From Girardinichthys multiradiatus (taxonomy: Eukaryota > Chordata > Actinopteri > Cyprinodontiformes > Goodeidae): DNA of 64,000 nucleotides. The notes beneath the pieces were generated by a model. That model saw only the letters and a program-made list of their open reading frames with translations. It searched no databases and had not been told where the DNA came from. The stretch is taken from NCBI RefSeq assembly GCF_021462225.1, contig NC_061797.1, positions 33,382,147-33,446,146 of the forward strand, written 5' to 3'. Each line of letters begins with the position of its first letter. The stretch's first letter is position 1. Of this stretch, positions 44,580-55,228 are shown in pieces. Position numbers and translations under genes: made by a program.

Positions 44580-47500
44580 ATGAAAGGTAACAGTGCATCG
44601 CTTCGTTTTCTACGCCATTTTATTTCAAAGCTGTTAAGACTCAGCTACTTCTTGGGCTGACATGAGGCTATCTTTGTATTTATCTTTCAGGCAGACCTCG
44701 TAAAACAAGGAAAAGTGAATCTAAAAAGACGCCCATCTTTACCAAGGCCCTGTCTCCAGCTACAGAAGTGTCAATTTTTGATAATGTCCCCACTCTTAAT
44801 TTGTCCACACTTAAATCTGTACCGACTACACCTAAAGGACGCAAGGGGCCGAGAAAACGGACAACAGAAGCCAGCCTGAGTTCAACGCCTGTCCATGGCT
44901 CCACCACTTCCAACATTTCACTCAACTCTCCTGGAGCTGATGAAATGCTGCCAGATTACTCTCAATTTATCACTCAACCAAAGGTGACGAGTGAAACTCA
45001 TTTTTACAGAGGGATGCTTTCTGTATTGTTCATTTACGCATATTGTATATCTATAGAGATGCACAGCCCATTCAAAAAATGAAAACTTGCTTTATTACTT
45101 TTTAATTGTTGATCAATCAATGAATGCATCATATTAATACCAAGGCCCTATACGACGGATAGGCAATATGGACTTGAAAGTTTAGCGGCTTATGTTGTGG
45201 TTTTTATTGCAATAACGATAAGTGATTATAAAACGTATTTAAAAATGTAATGTAGGCGTTTTTGGCAATAGATTGTCTGGCTGTGACTGCGCAGTTAAAT
45301 ACTGCTCTTGAACAAAACAAACCAAACAACTCAACAAAGAGAAACTTCGACTGTTGAATAGGCTATACAAGCAATCCGGGTATGAACATACAGGTCCTTC
45401 TCAAAAAATTAGCATATTGTGATAAAGTTAATTATTTTCCATTATGTCATGATGAAAATTTAACATTCATATATTTTAGATTCATTGCACACTAACTGAA
45501 ATATTTCAGGTCTTTTATTGTCTTAATACGGATGATTTTGGCATACAGTTCATGAAAACCCAAAATTCCTATCTCACAAAATTAGCATATAATTAAAAGA
45601 GTCTCTAAACGAGCTATGAACCTAATCATCTGAATCAACGAGTTAACTCTAAACACCTGCAAAAGATTCCTGAAGCCTTTAAAACTCCCAGCCTGGTTCA
45701 TCACTCAAAACCCCAATCATGGGTAAGACTGCCGACCTGACTGCTGTCCAGAAGGCCACTGTTGACACCCTCAAGCAAGAGGGTAAGACACAGAAAGAAA
45801 TTTCTGAACGAATAGGCTGTTCCCAGAGTGCTGTATCAAGGCACCTCAGTGGGAAGACTGTAGGAAGGAAAAAGTGTGGCAGAAAACGCTGCACAACGAG
45901 AAGAGGTGACCGGACCCTGAGGAAGATTGTGGAGAAGGGCCGATTCCAGACCTTGGAGACCCTGCGGAAGCAGTGGACTGAGTCTGGAGTAGAAACATCC
46001 AGAGCCACCGTGCACAGGCGTGTGCAGGAAATGGGCTACAGGTGCCGCATTCCCCAGACCTGGGCTACAGAGAAGCAGCACTGGACTGTTGCTCAGTGGT
46101 CCAAAGTACTTTTTTCGGATGAAAGCAAATTCTGCATGTCATTCGGAAATCAAGGTGCCAGAGTCTGGAGGAAGACTGGGGAGAAGGAAATGACAAAATG
46201 CCAGAAGTCCAGTGTCAAGTACCCACAGTCAGTGATGGTCTGGGGTACCGTGTCAGCTGCTGGTGTTGGTCCACTGTGTTTTATCAAGGGCAGGGTCAAT
46301 GCAGCTAGCTATCAGGAGATTTTGGAGCACTTCATGCTTCCATCTGCTGAAAAGCTTTATGGAGATGAAGATTTCATTTTTCAGCACGACCTGGCACCTG
46401 CTCACAGTGCCAAAACCACTGGTAAATGGTTTACTGAACATGGTATCACTGTGCTCAATTGGCCTGCCAACTCTCCTGACCTGAACCCCATAGAGAATCT
46501 GTGGGATATTGTGAAGAGAACGTTGAGAGACTCAAGACCCAACACTCTGGATGAGCTAAAGGTCGCTATCGAAGCATCCTGGGCCTCCATAAGACCTCAG
46601 CAGTGCCACAGGCTGATTGCCTCCATGCCATGCCGCATTGAAGCAGTCATTTCTGCCAAAGGATTCCTGACCAAGTATTGAGTGCATAACTGTACATGAT
46701 TATTTGAAGGTTGACGTTTTTTGTATTAAAAACACTTTTCTTTTATTGGTCGGATGAAATATGCTAATTTGTGAGATAGGAATTTTGGGTTTTCATGAGC
46801 TGTATGCCAAAATCATCCGTATTAAGACAATAAAAGACCTGAAATATTTCAGTTAGTGTGCAATGAATCTAAAATAAATGAATGTTAAATTTTCATCATT
46901 ACATTATGGAAAATAATGAACTTTATCACAATATGCTAATATTTTGAGAAGGACCTGTAAATGCGTAAATGGACAAACACGATATGACGCAACTTAGAAA
47001 AAATAGATGCATCCTGCACATACATTAAATGAGAAGGAATATTTTTCTGTGAGCAATTTAGTTAGGAAACACAGTTAACATTAGATTCCTAAACCTCATA
47101 TTCTAACAGGAAACAACATTAAAGTACTTTCTGTTTTAGGTACCTAGTATCAACTCTCCTGAGAAATAATTTTGGGCTTAACTGTATCTCTCATAAATGT
47201 TTCCTGTCTTAAGTAGGAGGATGTAACGGAGGTAAGTTACCATGGTGACAGACTCGGATAAGATCTGAGCCAGCTTTGTAATACTTAAATCTCAAACTAA
47301 ACCTGAAGTTACCTCAATAACCCCTTGGCCCTGCTTCATCGTACAGGTTGCAGGCTGGGCCGACAACAACACTCTACGGTGTGGAACTAGTTGCTTAGAG
47401 AAGAAGATTGAAAGTTCACTATTTTCAGAATCAGTTATGTGTTTATAAATAAGAGAGGAAGCCCAGGTATTTTAGAAGCTGTTTCGGAAACTACTTTGTA

Positions 47501-50500
47501 CAATATGTTAAGACATTTCGGCATTTAATTCAAGCTACAAGCAGATAAGATGAAAACTGAATGTATTATAGCAAAGTTGCTCTATTTTATCCTTTTGATC
47601 TGCCAACAGACATTTAGAAATCTAATAGTTAAGGTAAAGCCCTATTTTCAAGGGAATCCACACAGATTATAATAGCTGCACTAATCGCTAATGTAGGATG
47701 CTAAATACAGTTTGAAATGTCAACTCCAAATCTTTTTTGTGTTTGTTTAATAATAATGGTGAACCGTGTTTTACAGTTGCTGCTCTCTCTTACAGTGGGA
47801 GATGTTTGACATTGCCTCTACTCCCATTATAAATAATTAATGACTGCTCATGGCAGGAAGGCTAGAAACAAATATTTTGAGGGCCGTTATTCCTTTTTAT
47901 ATTATTGTTCTTAAAAATAAATTATAATTGGCTAAAATTCATACAGGCAAATCAAAGCTTAATGAGATTGGAAATTCGCCACTCAAATATAACATCTTTT
48001 TGTTTTGTTGTAGACGTCAGAGGGAGATTCACCATGCTACAAATCAAAATCTCAAAAACGTAGTCACACTTCTCAGCCAAGACAACCTCAAAAAAGGGGG
48101 GCTGTAGAGCAAACCCAGGAAAACGGGACTGTGACTAAGCGTGGGCGTGGCAGGCCACGAAAGAATAAGACTGGAGATGTAAAGGGAAAAGGACCTACTC
48201 AGCCATCCAAACGCTTAAGGCCTAGGTTTGAGCTGCAGAGTCCTGGTGCACCTGAGCAAGGTACAATCTGGAGTCTGTCTCAATATGTTTAAAAGAAATG
48301 TGGGACCATGGGCACAGTTAATTGTGTATAGCGCCTTTGCTTGTTTCAGATTTAAACTGTGGTTTATTTTTAAGTGGTTCTAAATTAAAAAAATACATAA
48401 ATTGGCACGCAACAATTTACATAAATTAGCTGAATACAGGAATCACTTCTGACTCTTATTTTGTCTGCTCTTCAATCCCCAAAAAGACTCTTTGCTGTCT
48501 TCAGATCTTTCAATCGAACTGAGTACCTATGAGGAACAGCTGCCCTCTCTGTCCATGAAGGAAGATGAGAGTGAAGATGAGGAGGAGGAAGAGCTCCCAA
48601 GTTTCTTGATGCAGAAGAACACTAGTAAGAGAAAATGACTGTGGCTGATAGTAAACAATCTCCACAAGAGCCAAACTTGATGGATTTTTTTTTATCAATG
48701 CTGTGTCTTACAGAACCTTCATCTATCACAGAAGGAGCATTTGTGTGGGGCAAATGTAGAAATTATCCGTACTGGCCGGCATTGGTAAGGGCAACAAAGA
48801 GTAGATACTAGTACTTTTCTCACAGTGAAGAACTTAGAGGAATATACAGTTTTGTTTATTAGACAACACTTTTTTTCACCATCTATGCAATCAGACTAAA
48901 CTTCTCTTGTTTTAGCTCAGTTAGGATTAGCAAAGTTGTCTGTATTTGCTAAATGGGTTTGTCACAATAGTTTGCTGGAGTTTTGGCCCATTCCTCCTGA
49001 CAGAACCATTGTTACTGAGTCAGGTTGTAGGACATCTTGCTCACACATATCCGATTAGTTCTGCAAACACATTTTTTGAGGGACTGAGATGAGGGCTTTG
49101 TGATTGCACTACAAACGTTGACTTTGCTGTCTATAAGCCACTTTGTAACTAATCTGGTGGTGTGCTTAGGCTCATTGACTATTTAGAAGGCCCAATTGTG
49201 CCTAGGCTGTAACTTCCTGTTTGATATTGAGCTGTTGCCTCTGTATTTCCACATATGGTTATTTCCCCATCTATTTTGGGAGTTGCAAGAGACCCCCCTG
49301 CAGCAAAACGCCTCCACTGTACTTCATAGTTCAGATGGTGTTTTCAGGCTTGCAATCTTACCTCTTTTTCGTCCAAATGTGACAGTAGTAATTATGGCCA
49401 AGCAGTTCAATTTTAATTTAAGCAGACCCCCGGTCATGTCTGTGATAATAATTTGGCCTATAATGTTGCTTTTGGAGTAATGGCTTCTTTCTCATTTCCC
49501 TATTAATAATGACACTCTCTTACCAAGTTCAGGCAGTATCTTCACAAGGTGTTTTGTTTTGTGGTTAATTCATACATTTCACAACACGTTTATATCTTGG
49601 ACACAAAATCATGTCAGCGTCCTCAACGGTATGATGGACGTTCCCGTGCTGTTTATAGGCGCATATCTTTGTTTGAATTGATTAACCTGACACCTTCAGC
49701 TGTCCTGTGGAAATATTTGAAACCTAAGGTATACCTTGTTACCGATAACTGACCAGAAAAAAATGCCTTTAACTCTTCGACATTTCTGGCTTTTTGGAAA
49801 CTGTGATGTTTTCTCTGCAGGTTAAAAATGTGAACCGAAAACAGAAAAAAGCAAGTGTCATGTTTGTTGACCAGGTTTTCACAGGGATTCAGAAACAGAA
49901 AGGGTAGGAACAAAAATTATTTCTTTTTTTCACTGCAGTTGTTTGCTAATGATCTTTACCCATTTTCTTGTAAACACATAATTCAACTTGACTCAGTTGT
50001 TGAGCGTAACATTAATGATCTTTCTGAGGTTGCCTGTTAACTGTGTTTGTGTTCTTGAAGGTTTACGTTGCCTCTGAAATCCTTGAAACCCTTTGACTGT
50101 GAAGAAGCAGATGAGCTGATGGTAAGAGCTGTTCATACACTTGTTTGATTTGTGAAGATGTTTTTTTTTTCCTCACAATGACAGTTTGTTTCTTTCCCAG
50201 CGAAAAGCCAAAGAGTCGTATTCGGCTGCTATTACTTGGTCATTGGAATTTATAGAAGACTACAGAATCCGTATTGGTTAGTAGGAATAACAGTAACAAT
50301 TTTGCTTTTAATACTTGTTGCTATATACAAATGTGCTTCAGATTAAAAGCAAAAACAGGTTGTGTAAAGATAAAAGCATAAGAATAAAAATATAAAATAA
50401 ATTTCATAAGAGAGAAATCAAGGTGAGTTACAAAGTGAATCTATACTATAAATAGAGAAATAATTTGAGAACATAAGGTTCTCTTAAAATGAATTATACA

Positions 50501-53500
50501 GTGGATGTTAAGTATTCAAGAGAGCTGTACTCTCTCCGCTCAGTGAGTCCAATAGTGTAGCGAAGCCAGTTGAGGTAAATCTCAAGGATGAGTGAATCAC
50601 ATGCAGCAGATAAATGGAAGGAAGAGGAGGTTAGAGGGAGATCTTGCAGCTGATGGAGGTCATTTGTCACTCCCACCAGTGCAATATCTGTAATCAGACT
50701 GGATTTTTACATAATGTTTTTGTTTAAGGTGATCATCAAGGTTCTTGTAACTACTTTCAGTACTTTGAAAATGAGATTATTGAGATGTACAGTAATATAT
50801 GATAAAGGCGTCTGGCTTAACATTGTTTTTCTTCCTGAATTATTAGCAACTACTAATCATGTTTTCTTTGTTTTGTTTCAAGCATGCGGTTCGTTTTCAG
50901 GATCCTTCATTGAGTATTGTAACCATGACATGAGTAAGTTTCCTTAACAGCATGGCGTCAGACAATAACACATTAACAGACATGCACCCCTGCCTGCTCT
51001 TGGTGATACTAATTACCGTGTTTGTCTTCTTTAGGCTACCCAGTGAGAAGGAAGTATCCACAGGCAGCCTCAGATAGACTAACCATCACCAGTGATATCA
51101 TACAGGTGGAACCATGTGAAGATCACAAGGAGGACATAAGTGAGAAGCACGAAGATGTTTCGACATGCTCAAAAAGGCTGCTGCCAGACCGAACCCATGC
51201 TGCCCATAACCGAGCCAATGAGAAGCTTGTTTATTTCATTGTGAAGCAGCACATGGTGGAGAAACATCTTCTGGTAGGTTATTTCTGTTTCTGCTGATGT
51301 AGAAGGCCTTCCCTCACATTTCCTGCCTTTTTTATTTCAGTGTCTTCCACTAATGAAGTGGGTAGTAGTGGAGACCAGTAGTCTCTGTGAACTCTGACAA
51401 AAGTGGAGCCACGTGGCTGAATGTTTGCTCAATGTTTATAAGAATATTTTACACTGCATTACTACACTGGTCAAAAAAATAAAGGGAACACTTAAACAAC
51501 ACAATATAACTCCAAGTAAATCAAACTTCTGTGAAATCAAACTGTCCACTTAGGAAGCAACACTGATTGACAATCAATTTCACATGTTGTTGTGCAAATG
51601 GAAAAGACAACAGGGGGAAATGTTTGGCGATTAGCAAGACACACTCAATAAAGGAGTGGTTCTGCAGGTGGGGACCACAGACCACTTCTCAATACCTATG
51701 CTTTCTGGCTGATGTTTTGGTCACTTTTGAATGTTGGTGGTTCTTTCACACTCGTGGTTGCATGAGACGGACTCTACAACCCACATAAGTGGCTCAGGTA
51801 GTGCAGCTCATCCAGGATGGCACATCAATGCAATCTGTGGCAAGAAGGTTTGCTGTGTCTGTCAGCGTAGTGTCCAGAGCCTGGAGGCGCTACCAGGAGA
51901 CAGGCCAGTACACCAGGAGACGTGGAGGAGGCCGTAGGAGGACAACAACCCAGCAGCAGGCCCGTTACCTCCGCCTTTGTGCAAGGAGGAACAGGAGGAG
52001 CACTGCCAGAGCCCTGCAAAATGACCTCCAGCAGGCCACAAATGTGCATGTGTCTGCACACACGGTTAGAAACCGACTCCATGAGGATGGTATGAGGGCC
52101 CAACGTCCACAAATGGGGGTTGTGCTCACAGCCCAACACCGTGCAGGAAGCTGGGCATTTGCCAGAGAACACCAGGATTGGCGAATTTGCCACTGGCGCC
52201 CTGTGCTCTTCACAGATGAAAGCAGGTTCACACTGAGCACATGTGACAGACGTGACAGAGTCTGGAGACACCATGGAGAGCGATCTGCTGCCTGCAACAT
52301 CCTTCAGCATGACCAGTTTGGCAGTGGGTCAGTAATGGTGTGGGGTGGCATTTCTTTGGAGGGCCTCCTGCTTTTTTTGACACAGTGAACAATGCATGAC
52401 TTGACTGCCCAAGTCACCAGCAGCCTGCTGCCCTTCTCAGGAGTGACTGTAGATGCTCTGGGTGAGGATGAGATCAGCCTGGACTGTGTTCTTCATGTGC
52501 TCACCAGAGGTAGCCTGACTGCCATTAGGTACTGAGATGAGATCCTCAGACCCCTTGTGAGACTATATGCTGGTGTGGTTGGCCCTGAGTTCCTCCTAAT
52601 GCAGGACAATCCTGGACCTCATGTGGCTGGAGTGTGTCAGCAGTTTCTGAAAGATGAAGACATTGAAGCTATGGACTGGCCCGCCCGTTCCCCAGATCTG
52701 AATCCGATTGAGCACATCTGGGACATCATGTCTCGCTCCATCCACCAACGTCACGTTGCACCACAGACTGTCCAGGAGTTGGCGGATGCTTTAGTCCAGG
52801 TCTGGGAGGAGATCCCTCAGGAGACCATCTGCCGTCTCATCAGGAGCATGCCCAGGCGTTGTAGGGAGGTCATACAGACACATGGAGGCCACACACAATA
52901 CTGAGCCTCATTTTGACTTGTTTTAATATCATCACATCAAAGTTGGATCAGCCTGTAGTGTGTTTTTCCACTTTAATTTTGTGTGTGACTCCAAATCCAG
53001 GCCTCCATTGGTTAATACATTTGATTTCCATTGATGATTTTTGTGTGATTTTGTTGTCAGCACATTCAACTTTGTACAGAACAAAGTATTCAATGAGAAT
53101 ATTTCATTCATTCATATCTAGAATGTGTTATTTGAGTGTTCCCTTTATTTTTTTGAGCAGTGTACATTTAGATCCAAGCAATGGCTTCAAAATTTGGGTA
53201 AGTTAGGTTACTATAATCCATTATTTCTTTACTGACTTCCTGACTTCCACCTTGGAAACACCCGATCCTGAGAAGACCCTGTCATTTAACATTGCTTTTG
53301 CTGATACAATGCCTTTTCTGGAAGATGCACAGGTAATTGCATCATATAATTCTTCACAAATGTGAGTAATCCTTCATGGTTCTCCTGCAGATGTGCAGGT
53401 TACTGATATCTGCACAAATTGACCACATTATCACCTTAGCTTTTGGCTAGTTGTGGGCCCGATGGTCCCTCTCAGTAAGTATGTCATTCATCCATTTCCA

Positions 53501-55228
53501 AGTGTTTGTGACCTCCTCCAGTTATATCCAGCACTGTTTTATGTCTCTTTCCAGCGAAGATCCAGGCTAGGCGTGAGATTTTCACGGTGTTAAAGCCTCA
53601 AATAAAAACAGCATACCAAGCATGTATCTTCATGAAAATCTGTAACATGATTCTACTGATTCTATATAAAACAAAAAAACAATGTTCTTACTGCTGTTCA
53701 AATAATGACATTTATTGTTTTTTTTTGTTTTGTGAAAAATTAAAGACTGAAGGAACTGCAACACTCTAAACTTTTCATTTATATTTGAGAGCACTACCTT
53801 AAGTGCAGTTTAAACAAGACTGTATTGTTTCAATCTTTTTCAATAAAATAAGATTGGAACATTGAAGGTGTACTGTGACCTTATAACACCTGACAGGGTC
53901 AGTTATAAAATAAATAAATCGGTGCCGACCAAAATCTGAATCAGCAGGTCAGGCTTTTTAAAGATCGTGATTGGCCAGAAAACTGCAGTTGGTGCACCCT
54001 AGTAAAAAATGCTACCCTATTAGGCTCGCTGGATGCTGCTCCTTTAGTTTTTATACCATAAAATCCATGTTTTATGGCAGGAACGTCTTTTCTTGAATGC
54101 AAGACAAAAGTGTGGGGTGAGGGGACTTTTACCCCATCCAGCTGGTCGGCAGTACGCAGCAACAAGTGGGGGAGAGGAAGTTGCTTTGTTCTCCATACAG
54201 CCAGAGAAAACTATTCAATCCAGCACTTAGGAATCTTTGTTACCATGACTTTTACCAAAATATGTAAGTGGTTTCAAAACCGTAACCCCAAAAAACCTAA
54301 GTTATAATACGATACAGATAAATGGCCAATATCTAATGTCATTTTTTTTTTTTATATTATACACTAATGCCAACAAACAATGGTATTTTGATTTAGGTTA
54401 TTATATTGTGAGAATCTCATTCTGGCCCCTATCTGGACTAAATCTGAAAACTGTTATATTTTTTATTTTTGAAGTTATTGTTTGATTTATACTGATATAT
54501 TTATTATGAAACTAGTGCTGGGAGTGGATATTTTTTAACACATATTAATGTATTGCAGGAGAACCATCACCGTTTGCATAAATCCAGTGTATTAATCTGC
54601 TTGCAGGCTGTGATCCGGGGGCAGCACCAGTCCAGATGGCTTCGCTCTTTTTTAAGTGCCAAACGGAGGAGAGTTGTTAACATTTATCTGGAAGATGATC
54701 AGCAGTTGGACCAGGTCTACTGGTACCTAAATGAGCTATATGGAAAAGCTGTGGCCAAATCCCCAATCCTTGCTGGGGTGAAATCAATGGAGCGTGTTCC
54801 TTTTATTCTAGATGTGCTTCTGCCCGAGGTAAGAAAAACTGATAAATATTATTGATTGGTTTCTTTTTTTTTTTACATATAGGGCTTTCGTTTTTCACAC
54901 TGATAGGTTTTTTGTCTTTTTATGCAGGCTATCATCTATGCTATTGCTGGGGTGGACAATCTTTCAGTGAAAAAGGCAGAAGAAAAGTACCTGAAGGGGC
55001 GATGCATCAGTAACAGGTAGGACTTGAATGTTTTCAAATATTGATGTATAATATAAAGAACAATTTCTTTGCCCAGTGTTGAAACTGATGATTGACCTCA
55101 TATTTTTTTTCCTTTTCCTTTTTTCTAGAGAAAGACAAGAGTTTGACTTGATGATTGAACGACAGATGAGGAGAAAGTCACAGCGCCAGAATGCAGCACT
55201 TGAATTATTTTCTGACTCTGTTAGTTAA
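44580..55228 (+). CDS. PWWP domain protein of the MUM1/PWWP3A family (complete, 13 coding exons)
   Basis: Exons: 44580-44586, 44691-44983, 48014-48260, 48487-48624, 48714-48784, 49821-49903, 50061-50121, 50201-50276, 50883-50933, 51035-51273, 54607-54828, 54928-55016, 55129-55228. Phases close to 558 aa. Order of parts: AT-hook-like [10 protein letters not shown] at the N-terminus; a second, classic AT hook ([11 protein letters not shown], exon 48014-48260); an acidic run ([10 protein letters not shown]); the PWWP domain ([31 protein letters not shown]); and a C-terminal helical module ([53 protein letters not shown]) that matches MUM1/PWWP3A as I remember it. MUM1 (EXPAND1) binds nucleosomes through PWWP and takes part in the DNA-damage response. 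The paralogue (3A or 3B) is undecided. Introns 3 and 11 (after 44983 and 51273) hold Tc1 insertions. Confidence 0.9.
45391..46957 (+). mobile_element. Tc1-like transposon, family B, copy 2 (PWWP gene intron 3)
   Basis: Both ends are intact: CAGGTCCTTCTCAAAAAATT at the left and the complementary ...GAGAAGGACCTG at the right, flanked by TA at 45389-45390 and 46958-46959. It is in the same orientation as the host gene. It is 1567 bp, a little shorter than copy 1 because of an internal deletion in the transposase. Confidence 0.95.
45719..46681 (+). CDS. Family B Tc1 transposase with a 14-residue in-frame deletion
   Basis: The frame is open for 320 codons from [20 protein letters not shown] to FLTKY. 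The catalytic motifs [16 protein letters not shown] and [12 protein letters not shown] are present with DD34E spacing. Compared with the 334 aa copy at 62737-63741, the 14 residues between CRIPQ and TWATEK are missing. They lie between the DNA-binding domain and the catalytic core, and include the basic NQKQRQKR segment, a likely part of the nuclear-localisation/linker region. The product may therefore be impaired despite the open frame. Confidence 0.9.
   Translation: MGKTADLTAVQKATVDTLKQEGKTQKEISERIGCSQSAVSRHLSGKTVGRKKCGRKRCTTRRGDRTLRKIVEKGRFQTLETLRKQWTESGVETSRATVHRRVQEMGYRCRIPQTWATEKQHWTVAQWSKVLFSDESKFCMSFGNQGARVWRKTGEKEMTKCQKSSVKYPQSVMVWGTVSAAGVGPLCFIKGRVNAASYQEILEHFMLPSAEKLYGDEDFIFQHDLAPAHSAKTTGKWFTEHGITVLNWPANSPDLNPIENLWDIVKRTLRDSRPNTLDELKVAIEASWASIRPQQCHRLIASMPCRIEAVISAKGFLTKY
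47220..47960 (+). repeat. Copy 3 of the unclassified dispersed repeat
   Basis: Shared blocks with 12470-13290 (see that entry) in the same orientation, including the end motif ggcaggaaggctagaaacaa near 47853. It is in intron 3 of the PWWP gene, just 3' of the Tc1 copy. Confidence 0.5.
51762..52904 (+). pseudogene. Family A Tc1 transposase broken by stop codons and a foreign insert
   Basis: The natural start codon is followed by a stop at codon 9 (CAA to TAA, near 51786). The frame then runs from 51789 to 52362 with the first catalytic Asp (FTDESRF), enters the ahctf1-derived insert and stops at 52388. Beyond the insert it resumes (52498-52904) with [11 protein letters not shown] and [12 protein letters not shown], after another stop near 52533. 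It cannot encode transposase. Confidence 0.9.
52368..52497 (+). other. Captured host DNA: ahctf1 intron 1 end plus exon 2 start inside a Tc1 element
   Basis: These 130 bases read the same, base for base by eye, as 60575-60704. That stretch covers 18 bases of ahctf1 intron 1 (polypyrimidine tract and acceptor, CTTTTTTTGACACAG) and the first 112 bases of exon 2 with its start codon (ATGCATGACTTGAC). The left junction sits after ggagggcct and the right one at CATG, which both sequences share. The exon's own donor (15 bases further) was not included. Copy 1 of the transposon has normal transposase sequence here, so the fragment is an addition in this copy. Confidence 0.93.
53243..53332 (+). other. 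Exon-like open segment of unknown origin in intron 11
   Basis: A 30-codon open stretch ([20 protein letters not shown] then [10 protein letters not shown]) ends exactly before a gtaatt donor-like site, phase 0. Both flanking exons of the PWWP gene also meet in phase 0, so inclusion would keep frame. No good acceptor is visible: the nearest AG is about 30 bases upstream (gttag). A second exon-like piece starts at 53556 after tctctttccag. It could be a cassette exon, a decayed gene fragment, or chance. Confidence 0.3.
53870..54300 (+). repeat. Partial copy of a dispersed repeat
   Basis: The sequence ggtcaggctttttaaagatc near 53947 and GATTGGCCAGAAAACTGCAG near 53970 resemble the left parts of the repeats at 9430 and 12600. 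It is in intron 11. Edges are uncertain. Confidence 0.4.

Larger units (their letters stand above)
51465..53162 (+). mobile_element. Tc1-like transposon, family A, copy 2, carrying a captured ahctf1 fragment
   Basis: Ends are CACTGGTCAAAAAAATAAAG and its complement ...TTTTTTTGAGCAGTG at 53162, with TA on both sides (51463-51464, 53163-53164). It lies in intron 11 of the PWWP gene in the same orientation. At 1698 bp it is about 140 bp longer than the reconstructed length of copy 1, because a foreign segment (52368-52497) replaces about a dozen bases in the middle of the transposase. Confidence 0.95.
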
